The notes below the pieces were generated by a model, which saw only the letters and a list, made by a program, of their open reading frames with translations, ran no database searches and was not told where the DNA came from. 33,816 nt of DNA from Saprospira grandis DSM 2844 (lineage in GTDB: Bacteria; Bacteroidota; Bacteroidia; Chitinophagales; Saprospiraceae), in assembly GCA_945888475.1 (NCBI GenBank), contig CAMDAB010000028.1, positions 1-33,816 of the forward strand. The letters are read 5' to 3'. Positions 16,677 to 23,031 of this stretch are shown piece after piece. A program made the translations under genes and the position numbers. Within the stretch, counting starts at the first letter, position 1. Every line of letters begins with the position of its first letter.

Positions 16677-16743
16677 CATGAAAACAATGTCGTAATTTAG
16701 TGTATTGTATTATATTACGCTTTTCCTGTAATTGTCGGAACGA

Positions 16744-17198
16744 TTAACCCACATTGCAGCTTTAACTCCTCAAAATCCCTTGTCTACTGCCATTCTAATT
16801 TTTTGAGTTTCTATTTGGGCACTACAGATTTTTTTTTCACAAAAGGGTAATTTTTATAGTTGAGAGCCGAGTAAATCTGTTTTACTTTTTCGTTTGGTTC
16901 TGTGCAACGTCTGATGTAAGCACCTTTCCATACTACTCATTGAGATAGCTTTCCTCCAATCGGTAGTAGCCTTCTAGGCGCTTGGTAGCAGGATTTACTC
17001 GTATGACAGATCGAAAATACATCCCGCAAAGGTACCCCTAAGACTTTCACATATGCAATACCCCTCTGGGGACTACAAGTCAAAATCAAGCGTAAATACT
17101 GGCTTTCATGAGGGAGACTGGGTAAAACTAGCGATTTTTTGCCCGTTTTTTAACAAATATTTAACTAAATTGAGTTAGAATGCTGCAATGTGGATTAA
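16744..17198 (-). mobile_element. Internally deleted insertion sequence remnant (IS4/IS1634-like) with both terminal repeats
   Basis: The ends carry imperfect inverted repeats: TTAACCCACATTGCAGC at 16744-16760 and GCTGCAATGTGGATTAA at 17182-17198 (16 of 17 match), with weaker similarity extending inwards (TTTAACTCCTCAA versus TTGAGTTAGAA). Between them, on minus, are the first and last pieces of a transposase (see 16811-17022). A full element of this kind would be well over 1 kb; this one is 455 bp, so the middle is lost. No target-site duplication is obvious. It could still be mobilised in trans if a full copy exists in the genome. Confidence 0.75.
16811..17022 (-). pseudogene. Transposase remnant: N-terminus joined to C-terminus
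   Basis: From an ATG at 17022 on minus the reading is MYFRSVIRVNPATKRLEG, YYRLEESYLNE and a TAG at 16933-16935. 'RVNP...LEGYYRL-ESY-NE' is the typical start of one large group of Bacteroidota DDE transposases. Just before the stop, another frame takes over and reads WKGAYIRRCTEPNEKVKQIY, SALNYKNYPFVKKKSVVPK and a TAG at 16811-16813, the typical end of the same proteins. The switch at about 16930 marks the deletion junction. Not functional. The family label IS4/IS1634-like is from memory of these motifs. Confidence 0.75.
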
Positions 17199-17555
17199 GT
17201 GCATTGCCTTCAATAATGAGTAAGGGCTGTAAATTTTTACTTTTTAAAATAAAATGCGCTTAAAATTTAAAATAGAGCCAGTATTAAAAAATATTTTCTA
17301 TTTGCTTTTTAATCATATAGTTGATATTCAATACAATAAAGTACATTTTTAAAAAAAGCAAAACGCTATTTGAATTGTTTTTCTGCAGAAACGAACTAAA
17401 TTTACATTTATTTTTGTTTAATTTACAACTGCCCGATAATAGAGCGAATCGAAATTGGGTTTAATTTCACAAACAAGACCGGAGCCCTTTGAATATGGGT
17501 CGGGAATTTTTCATTGAATGATAAAAATTAAAAACATTCCTAAATTAGTAAAATT
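17199..17555 (+). other. Gene-free AT-rich stretch with possible small transcript
   Basis: No coding frame is visible. A TATTTTTG -7 box lies at 17409-17416. About 65 nt further is a short hairpin CCG-GAG-CCC...GGG-T-CGG (17479-17503) followed by GAATTTTT. These could be a promoter and leader for the anti-sigma-like gene at 17556, or a small RNA with a weak terminator. Neither is strong: there is no -33 TTTG and the hairpin has only two 3-bp stems. Confidence 0.3.
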
Positions 17556-17801
17556 ATGCAAGGTTTTAACGAAAAAGACTTCCAGCGCAACATGGTGATG
17601 TATCTGGACGGAGCGCTCAGTAAAGAAGAATCACGCGAGTTTTTAGACAGCGTTATGCAATCGCCCGAACATTTGGACCATTTGCAAAAAGAAAAATCTT
17701 TCCGCGAAATTTTACGTAAAAAAGCCGGACAACGTACTGTATCTCCCACCCTTGTCCAGACCATCAAATCAAAAATCGGCGACAAACCATCCTCCTATTA
17801 A
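17556..17801 (+). CDS. Small anti-sigma-factor-like protein (orphan)
   Basis: An 81-aa cytosolic protein. The pattern YLDGALSKEESREFLDSVMQ (residues 16-35), then SPEHLDHLQKEKSFREILRKK, then SPTLVQTIKSKI resembles the helical sigma-binding part of the small anti-sigma factors that follow ECF sigma genes in Bacteroidota. The zinc-finger His/Cys residues of the ZAS group are absent. No sigma factor gene lies upstream; the nearest features are a gene-free stretch and the IS remnant. Assignment is by similarity of pattern only. Confidence 0.5.
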   Translation: MQGFNEKDFQRNMVMYLDGALSKEESREFLDSVMQSPEHLDHLQKEKSFREILRKKAGQRTVSPTLVQTIKSKIGDKPSSY

Positions 17802-17861
17802 TCTTATTGTTTTCTTGCATATTTAATCCAACCGATTCGCCTTAGTCTCTGAATTTTGGAT

Positions 17862-17869
17862 TATTTTTG
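17862..17869 (+). promoter_or_regulatory. Putative -7 box for the flavin reductase-family gene
   Basis: TATTTTTG matches TAnnTTTG and lies 70 nt before the ATG at 17939. No -33 TTTG at 19 nt. Confidence 0.35.
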
Positions 17870-17938
17870 TTTAGATTTATGACAGTCCGTAATTTTTCGG
17901 ATTTGCAATTGTTTTAAAAAGCACAAAAGCAGGAAAAA

Positions 17939-18862
17939 ATGGAAATGCGCAGTATTAATCCCTCAGATCTACATATTAAGGATCTGCATCAATTTATCGT
18001 AGGTGCCATAGCGCCCAGGCCTATTGCATTTGCCAGTACCATCGATGAAAATGGGGTTCCAAATCTAGCACCCTACAGCTTTTTCAACGCTTTTAGTTCA
18101 AATCCACCTATTCTGGTCTTCTCTTCAAACCGTAGGGTGCAGGGCAATACGACAAAGGATACCCTGCATAATGTTCAGAAAACCGGTGAAGTTGTTATCA
18201 ACGTGGTCAATTATGACATTGTAAAACAAATGACCATAGCCAGTGTGAATTATGCACCTGGCGTGAGCGAGTTTGAAAAAGCAGGTCTCACAGCCATTCC
18301 TTCCGATACTATAAAAGCACCACGCGTAAAAGAATCTCCTGTACAATTCGAATGTAAGGTCAAGGAAATCATCACCTTGGGCGAAAATGGAGGTGCCGGT
18401 CACCTGGTTATTTGTGAGGTCCAAAAAATTCATATCAGAGAATCGGTGATTGATGCAAACAACCGTATTGATCCAAACAAACTGGACTTAGTTGGCCGTC
18501 TCGGTCGTGCTTATTATGTACGCGCCAGCGGCGATGCGCTCTTCACGCTTTTTCAGGAACCTGAGCAAATGGCGCTTGGCTTCGACAAACTGCCCGACTC
18601 AGTACGCAAAAGTCCTTATCTTTCCGGTAACGAGCTGGCTAGTATTGCCTCCCTCACCGAATTTCCAACAGCCGATGATGTTCAAAAAGTGCTGGAAGAA
18701 GACGAAGAACTTAAAGAAATTTTGAATAATAATAAGGGTCACGAAGATATGCTTTACCGCGACCTGCACCGATATGCCGAGCGTGCTATCAGGCAGGATG
18801 CCAACCGTTTAGCTTTCTGTATTCTTATGATTGCCGACAAATATTATATGTTAAAAAAATAA
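17939..18862 (+). CDS. Flavin reductase-family FMN-binding split-barrel protein
   Basis: A 307-aa protein. Residues 1-200 form the flavin reductase-like split barrel: IVGAIAPRPIAFASTIDENG (about 21-40), NLAPYSFFNAFSSNPPILVFS (about 42-62), KDTLHNVQKTGEVVINVV, and FECKVKEIITLGENGGAGHLVICEV. APRPIA-xx-S and the APYSFFN loop are typical FMN phosphate and ring contacts. The last 100 residues are a helical extension (GFDKLPDSVRKSPYLSGNEL ... FCILMIADKYYML) found in the Bacteroidota subgroup but not in small reductases. The physiological partner or substrate is unknown. The HisC-like gene starts 54 nt downstream. Confidence 0.87.
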   Translation: MEMRSINPSDLHIKDLHQFIVGAIAPRPIAFASTIDENGVPNLAPYSFFNAFSSNPPILVFSSNRRVQGNTTKDTLHNVQKTGEVVINVVNYDIVKQMTIASVNYAPGVSEFEKAGLTAIPSDTIKAPRVKESPVQFECKVKEIITLGENGGAGHLVICEVQKIHIRESVIDANNRIDPNKLDLVGRLGRAYYVRASGDALFTLFQEPEQMALGFDKLPDSVRKSPYLSGNELASIASLTEFPTADDVQKVLEEDEELKEILNNNKGHEDMLYRDLHRYAERAIRQDANRLAFCILMIADKYYMLKK

Positions 18863-18916
18863 GGCACGGTTTTTGTAAAACCTGTTAGGTCTTAATAACC
18901 CCCTAACCAATATTTT

Positions 18917-20080
18917 ATGTCAGCCCGCTTTGATCTTCAAGACTTTCTGCCGCGTCATATCAGAAAGATGCTGCATGTCAAAAATAAATCGGAATCGCAA
19001 AAGCGAAAAGGCGCTTTTAATGTCCTTGACCTCGATAAGAACGAAAGTGCATGGGGTACTGTTGGTACCGATGCCGATTATTCGCGCTATCCCGATACAG
19101 ATGCAACTATTCTGAAAAAGGAATTATCGGAATATCTTAATATTTCGACCAAAAAAATCCTATTCGGAAATGGCTCGGATGAACTTATTGACCTTGTGAT
19201 GAGAATTTTTGCTCAGCAGGGCAAAGATCATATGTTAGCCTTTGCACCTTTCGAAAAAAGAATCAGTCATTTTGCAGCCCTCAATGGACTTATTTTAGAT
19301 GAAATGCCACTCAATGAAGCATTTCAGTTCTCAATTTTTCAGGCCAAACATCATATCAACGAGCAAACCAAAATTCTGTACATGGCCAATCCAAATCCAA
19401 TCTCGGGTGTTGCACTGCGCGGTTTGGATTTGATAGATATGATTGATGATTTTAAAGGTATTGTAATTGTGGACGAATCTAATATTGGCTACAATACGCA
19501 AAATAGTCTGATTGAGTACATCGATTCTTACCCTAATCTCATCATCATTCAGAGTTTTTCTAATGTCTGGGGTATGGCCGGCCTTCGACTGGGTGCCCTT
19601 TTTGCTTCAGCTGAGATTATCGATGTCATTAATTGTATCAGAGCGCCTTTCAATGTGAACAGCGCAGCACAGGAAATTGCCGCCAAGGCCCTGCGACTAC
19701 CTGAACAGAGAGACAGAATTGTATCTGAAACCATCGCTGCCCGTGAAAAGCTCAGTAACCGACTGCTCGATTTCAGATTTGTTCAGGAAATCTACAATTC
19801 CGATTCGAACTATATTTTAGTAAAAGTTGACAAACCCAAACAGTTTATCAGCTACCTCGAAGAAGAGCGAATTTTTGTATACGATGCCTCTGAACTGGCC
19901 GGCTGTCATGGCTGTGTAAGAATCAGTGTTGGAAATGAGGAACAAAATCAGCGCCTGATTAAAACCCTGAAAGAAATGTCATCGAAAACTGCACCGGTAA
20001 GGGTGCTCATCAGAAAAATTGGTCAGACACTGCAACGTGCCTCTGTTTTTTTTGGTATTTTCAAAAAAATAATCGGGTAG
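18917..20080 (+). CDS. HisC-like fold-type I aminotransferase homologue lacking the PLP lysine
   Basis: A 387-aa protein that aligns by eye with histidinol-phosphate aminotransferase: LDLDKNESAWG (37-47), FGNGSDELIDLVMR (83-96), YMANPNPISG (155-164), IVDESNIGYN (184-193), FSNVWGMAGLRLGALF (214-229), RAPFNVNSAAQE (242-253) and CVRISVGNEEQN (333-344). The Lys that binds PLP in the family's S-K-x-x-G-L-A-G-L-R motif is Asn216 here (codon AAT). The Tyr of V-D-E-A-Y is Asn189 and the N-P-N-N-P-T-G loop is altered. Asp186 and Arg335 remain. It is therefore unlikely to transaminate. About 30 extra C-terminal residues are basic and amphipathic (RVLIRKIGQTLQRASVFFGI). No other his genes are nearby. 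Confidence 0.85.
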   Translation: MSARFDLQDFLPRHIRKMLHVKNKSESQKRKGAFNVLDLDKNESAWGTVGTDADYSRYPDTDATILKKELSEYLNISTKKILFGNGSDELIDLVMRIFAQQGKDHMLAFAPFEKRISHFAALNGLILDEMPLNEAFQFSIFQAKHHINEQTKILYMANPNPISGVALRGLDLIDMIDDFKGIVIVDESNIGYNTQNSLIEYIDSYPNLIIIQSFSNVWGMAGLRLGALFASAEIIDVINCIRAPFNVNSAAQEIAAKALRLPEQRDRIVSETIAAREKLSNRLLDFRFVQEIYNSDSNYILVKVDKPKQFISYLEEERIFVYDASELAGCHGCVRISVGNEEQNQRLIKTLKEMSSKTAPVRVLIRKIGQTLQRASVFFGIFKKIIG

Positions 20081-20108
20081 AACAAATATTCTAAAACACA
20101 TATAAATT

Positions 20109-20142
20109 AAAAAGCTGCAATTCAATTGGTTGCAGCTTTTTT
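20109..20142. terminator. Bidirectional terminator between convergent genes
   Basis: Stem AAAAAGCTGCAA / TTGCAGCTTTTT with a 9-nt loop, flanked by A and T runs. It lies between the HisC-like gene (plus) and ndpA (minus) and can serve both. Confidence 0.85.
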
Positions 20143-20159
20143 GTTTATACTTTTTTGCA

Positions 20160-21230
20160 CTAGCGCTCGTCGTTGAAATAGATTTTGTAGTAATGCATGC
20201 CTTTTTCGGCATCATAACCACGTTCGACAGTTCCATCTTCATGAACCGTTGAACTGTTGATTTTAATTTCGACAGAACTATCGAGCTGAATAATTTTGCG
20301 GAAGCTTTTTTCCGCTTTTTTAACCAATGGCGCTGCAATAAAAAAGGTCTCCTCTTCGGGCAGCAGGCCTTCTTTTTCCTGATAACTATTTTTGTACTCC
20401 CTGAAATTTTCGATCCGCTCCTTATCCTCTTCAAAAAGGTCGGTTGCAAGTTCATCAAAATCGAAGGCATCGTGCGAATTAAAATATTCGATTGATTTAT
20501 TCAGAAAAGTTACCTGGTCTTGCTTTTCCTCCCCATCGAATTGTGTTTTACCAAACTGTTTACAAAGATTCAGATAGGTTTTGGTATAAAAATTATCATC
20601 GTGAATCTGGGTCAGCATCAGAAAATCATCGCGCCAATATTTGGCATCGCCGCCTTTCATGTCCACACTTACAATGCGGAAACCCTCTTCGGCAGCCGTA
20701 TTAAAAACCAAACAACCCTTGTCTAGATTTTCAATATTGGTACCCTCTTCAAAATACAATTCCCAGTCATTTTCATCATCCAGTCTCAGTTTCAGAAATT
20801 TATCGCGGGTTTCCACCTTGAATATGCCTATAGCATCGACCAGCTCGTCGTTTAACACAATGTCCTCGAAATGTGCTACATACAATTCGCCGTCGTTGAT
20901 TTTGTTATGGTCGGAACATTCATAGAGATGTCGCAACATGTTGACCGATTCATCGTAGAAGATTTCAGTATTGTCAGTTTCCTGAAAAATTCGGCTGCAA
21001 TAATTATACACTTCATTCATTGACAGCTCGCTGCTGTGCCCAAAATGATAAAATATATCGGTTTTGAAATGCGAAAGGAAGAATTTTTGCAAATCAGCTT
21101 TTAGCTGTTCATCCTTTAACTGAAGCAGTTTTTTTGATGGAAAAATGCCTTCTTGTCGACTTTTGTTGCCAACTCGGTGCAGTGCAAGTCTGCTGAGTTT
21201 TGCTTCTGTAAAAATTATATCATTGCTCAT
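20160..21230 (-). CDS. Nucleoid-associated protein NdpA/YejK family
   Basis: A 356-aa cytosolic protein of the 37-kDa nucleoid-associated family. Features include an N-terminal LSRLALHRVGNKSRQEGIF, the central segment VAHFEDIVLNDELVDAIGIFKVETRDKFLKL (around residues 115-145), EEGTNIENLDKGCLVFN, and YWRDDFLMLTQIHDDNFYTK (around 198-217), which is the family's best-conserved stretch (W-x-x-x-F-L). Proteins of this kind bind the nucleoid; their precise role is unclear. A minus-strand terminator hairpin 46 nt upstream of the start (21276-21311) lies between this gene and any distal promoter. Confidence 0.88.
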   Translation of the reverse strand: MSNDIIFTEAKLSRLALHRVGNKSRQEGIFPSKKLLQLKDEQLKADLQKFFLSHFKTDIFYHFGHSSELSMNEVYNYCSRIFQETDNTEIFYDESVNMLRHLYECSDHNKINDGELYVAHFEDIVLNDELVDAIGIFKVETRDKFLKLRLDDENDWELYFEEGTNIENLDKGCLVFNTAAEEGFRIVSVDMKGGDAKYWRDDFLMLTQIHDDNFYTKTYLNLCKQFGKTQFDGEEKQDQVTFLNKSIEYFNSHDAFDFDELATDLFEEDKERIENFREYKNSYQEKEGLLPEEETFFIAAPLVKKAEKSFRKIIQLDSSVEIKINSSTVHEDGTVERGYDAEKGMHYYKIYFNDER

Positions 21231-21275
21231 TTGTCTCTATTTTATGGTAAAAATAAATAATATTCTGAGCATTTG

Positions 21276-21311
21276 AAAAAAAAGCCCCGCTTCCTGTGGG
21301 GAAACGGGACT
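21276..21311 (-). terminator. Minus-strand terminator or attenuator upstream of ndpA
   Basis: Arms 21283-21294 and 21300-21311 give a 12-bp GC-rich stem with a 5-nt loop, followed on minus by U8 (21276-21283). As minus-strand RNA all 12 pairs form, two as G-U wobbles. As plus-strand RNA the same positions are C-A mismatches and there is no T run. So the element is specific to minus transcription. No coding gene precedes it on minus; it sits in the divergent gap between ndpA and the DUF3137 gene. Confidence 0.75.
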
Positions 21312-21481
21312 CACACTATAAGAACACCCAATTAAAACCTTTTATACTTAACCAATTTCAAAAACAATGCCAACTCAAAAGCTGATTCAGAAATAATTTT
21401 ATGTCTTAATTATTTAACTTTATATGATTTTTTATGGGGATATGACGAAATTTGATTTCCCTTAACCACTCCAATACAATT

Positions 21482-22387
21482 ATGCAGGAAAAGGCAGCAT
21501 TCCGGGTATTTTTCAATGGTCATTTGCACCTGATTCTCCGCGAATTTGAAAAAAAACGCAGGGCGCTCCTTATGGGACTGGGCATTGTGATTGCGTTCAC
21601 TGCAGTATGCTCTATTTTGCTTGTTATCAGTAAAAATCATGCGCTGCTGCTTTTTATACCCATCTTTTTGTGGGGTCTGCAATCTTACATTTCCAATAAA
21701 ATAAGGCAGCACATTCAGGATTTCAAACCGCGTCTGATTCCTGATATGCTTAAATTCATGAAGGTTGAGGCGCAATATAGTCCGAATGGCCAGGTACCCA
21801 AAGAACAATTTATCCGCTCAGGAATTTTTGGTATCGACCCCGCAGTTTATAGTGGCGAAGACCTCATCACAGGCACAAGTGGTCAAATCTCTTTTGAAAT
21901 CTGCGAACTGCTGGTCATGCACCCCTCTGAAGCCCGCGCCAAGCTTGAAAAAGTCTTCGACGGTGTTTTTCTGCATGCGCAGCTCAGTCAAAATTGGCAT
22001 GGAAAAGTATTTATTGTGCCCAGGGCGAATTGGCAAAAAAACAGTCGGGGTATAAAAGCTATGGTCCGCAATGGCGCCCTTGAATTGGAAAAAATCGGCA
22101 ATCCCGCCTTTGATGCTCGTTTCAGGGTTTTTTACGATGAATCTGTAAAAATAGATCATGTCATCAGTCCCCGTCTTCAGGAAAACCTCATCCGCTACTA
22201 CGATATCGGCAAAACCGAAGTGTATACGGCCATCATCAACCAGGATTTTTATCTGGCTATGCAAGAAGGCTTCGATCTGCTCGATTCGAGCATTTTTCGC
22301 TCAAATCTCTCCTTCGACAAAATCTATGGCTTCTATCGAGATTTACAGTTTTATTTGAGGATGGTGGAGGATGTGGATAGGGGGTGA
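21482..22387 (+). CDS. DUF3137-domain membrane protein
   Basis: A 301-aa protein from the ATG at 21482; the open frame could begin at a TTG 30 nt upstream, but that is less likely. Two adjacent membrane helices lie near residues 31-50 and 53-75 (LLMGLGIVIAFTAVCSILLV, ALLLFIPIFLWGLQ). The rest is cytosolic and matches DUF3137: FIRSGIFGIDPAVYSGEDLITG, ISFEICELLVMHPSEAR, FDGVFLHAQLSQNWHGKVFIVP, and FRVFYDESVKIDHVISPRLQENLI. Members often sit beside LemA in other genomes; no lemA gene is here. Function unknown. It converges with the HEPN/RT operon across the hairpin at 22399-22431. Confidence 0.85.
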   Translation: MQEKAAFRVFFNGHLHLILREFEKKRRALLMGLGIVIAFTAVCSILLVISKNHALLLFIPIFLWGLQSYISNKIRQHIQDFKPRLIPDMLKFMKVEAQYSPNGQVPKEQFIRSGIFGIDPAVYSGEDLITGTSGQISFEICELLVMHPSEARAKLEKVFDGVFLHAQLSQNWHGKVFIVPRANWQKNSRGIKAMVRNGALELEKIGNPAFDARFRVFYDESVKIDHVISPRLQENLIRYYDIGKTEVYTAIINQDFYLAMQEGFDLLDSSIFRSNLSFDKIYGFYRDLQFYLRMVEDVDRG

Positions 22388-22398
22388 TTTAAGTATTT

Positions 22399-22431
22399 AT
22401 GATTCGAAAACATGCTATTTTTTCAAATCAT
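22399..22431. terminator. Hairpin between convergent DUF3137 and HEPN genes
   Basis: ATGATTCGAAAA and TTTTTTCAAATCAT pair in a stem of about 12 bp with one wobble. The right arm includes the stop codon of the HEPN gene (22423-22425). AT-rich, so strength is uncertain. Confidence 0.5.
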
Positions 22432-23031
22432 CCGCCTCAACACCTCCGGGTACATCTTCCCAACCATTTTCCGCACCTTATTCCTTTGAGGGCGAAGTAG
22501 TTCCTGACTGCCATCGCTGCGGGTGATTGTTCTGTGTTCCAATCTGTTGCGCTCTTCGTAGAGGTCTTTCAAAAATGAGCCGACAAGGGAAATGGGTCCT
22601 TCCATTTTACTAAGTTGCACATAGCGTGATTTTTCATCGCCGGCTTCTGGATATTTTTGTGGATTTTTTTTACTGATATCCTGAATATAATGCAGCACAA
22701 GGTTATCGGCAAATTTTAGGGCATTATTGAGCCAGCCGCTTACCTGCCATTGACTGAGTTTCCGGAATTCATTGCAGATTTCCAGACAGCTTCTGGCATC
22801 GTCCTCGGCAAGTTGGTAGTATGTTTGACCAAGCCGGGTTTTGAAGTCCAAATTCAACTTTGCGCTAATAACATCTTCGTAAAAATATTCGAAGGGTTGC
22901 TGACTAGCCGTTGATTTACGGGCCTGTTTTTCAAGAAATTCCCGATACATTTCCTGCTGAAAGCTATTCAGCGCTTGTTCCTGGCTTGCAGTTTTTCTGC
23001 TTTCCAGATTTTGTAGTTCAATGAATTTCAT
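22423..23031 (-). CDS. HEPN-motif protein partner of the reverse transcriptase
   Basis: A 202-aa soluble, mainly helical protein. Near the C-terminus, FLKDLYEERNRLEHRTITRS contains R161-N-R-L-E-H166. This fits the R-x4-6-H signature of HEPN ribonucleases in its common R-N-x-x-x-H form, placed on a helix after an earlier long helix (SGWLNNALKFADNLVLHYIQ, about 98-117), as expected of the fold. The N-terminal half (1-75) is Gln/Glu-rich and of unknown fold. Its ATG overlaps the last 4 nt of the RT gene, so translation is coupled and the two products probably form a complex. HEPN RNases act as toxins in many defence and toxin-antitoxin systems; this role is inferred. The fold assignment rests on the motif and helix pattern only. 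Confidence 0.65.
   Translation of the reverse strand: MKFIELQNLESRKTASQEQALNSFQQEMYREFLEKQARKSTASQQPFEYFYEDVISAKLNLDFKTRLGQTYYQLAEDDARSCLEICNEFRKLSQWQVSGWLNNALKFADNLVLHYIQDISKKNPQKYPEAGDEKSRYVQLSKMEGPISLVGSFLKDLYEERNRLEHRTITRSDGSQELLRPQRNKVRKMVGKMYPEVLRRMI

Noticed and set aside
21410-21808. A 132-codon minus-strand frame that could have explained the orphan terminator
   Set aside because: It lies antisense within the DUF3137 gene, has no recognisable domain and looks like a shadow. The terminator at 21276 is more likely to serve a non-coding transcript.
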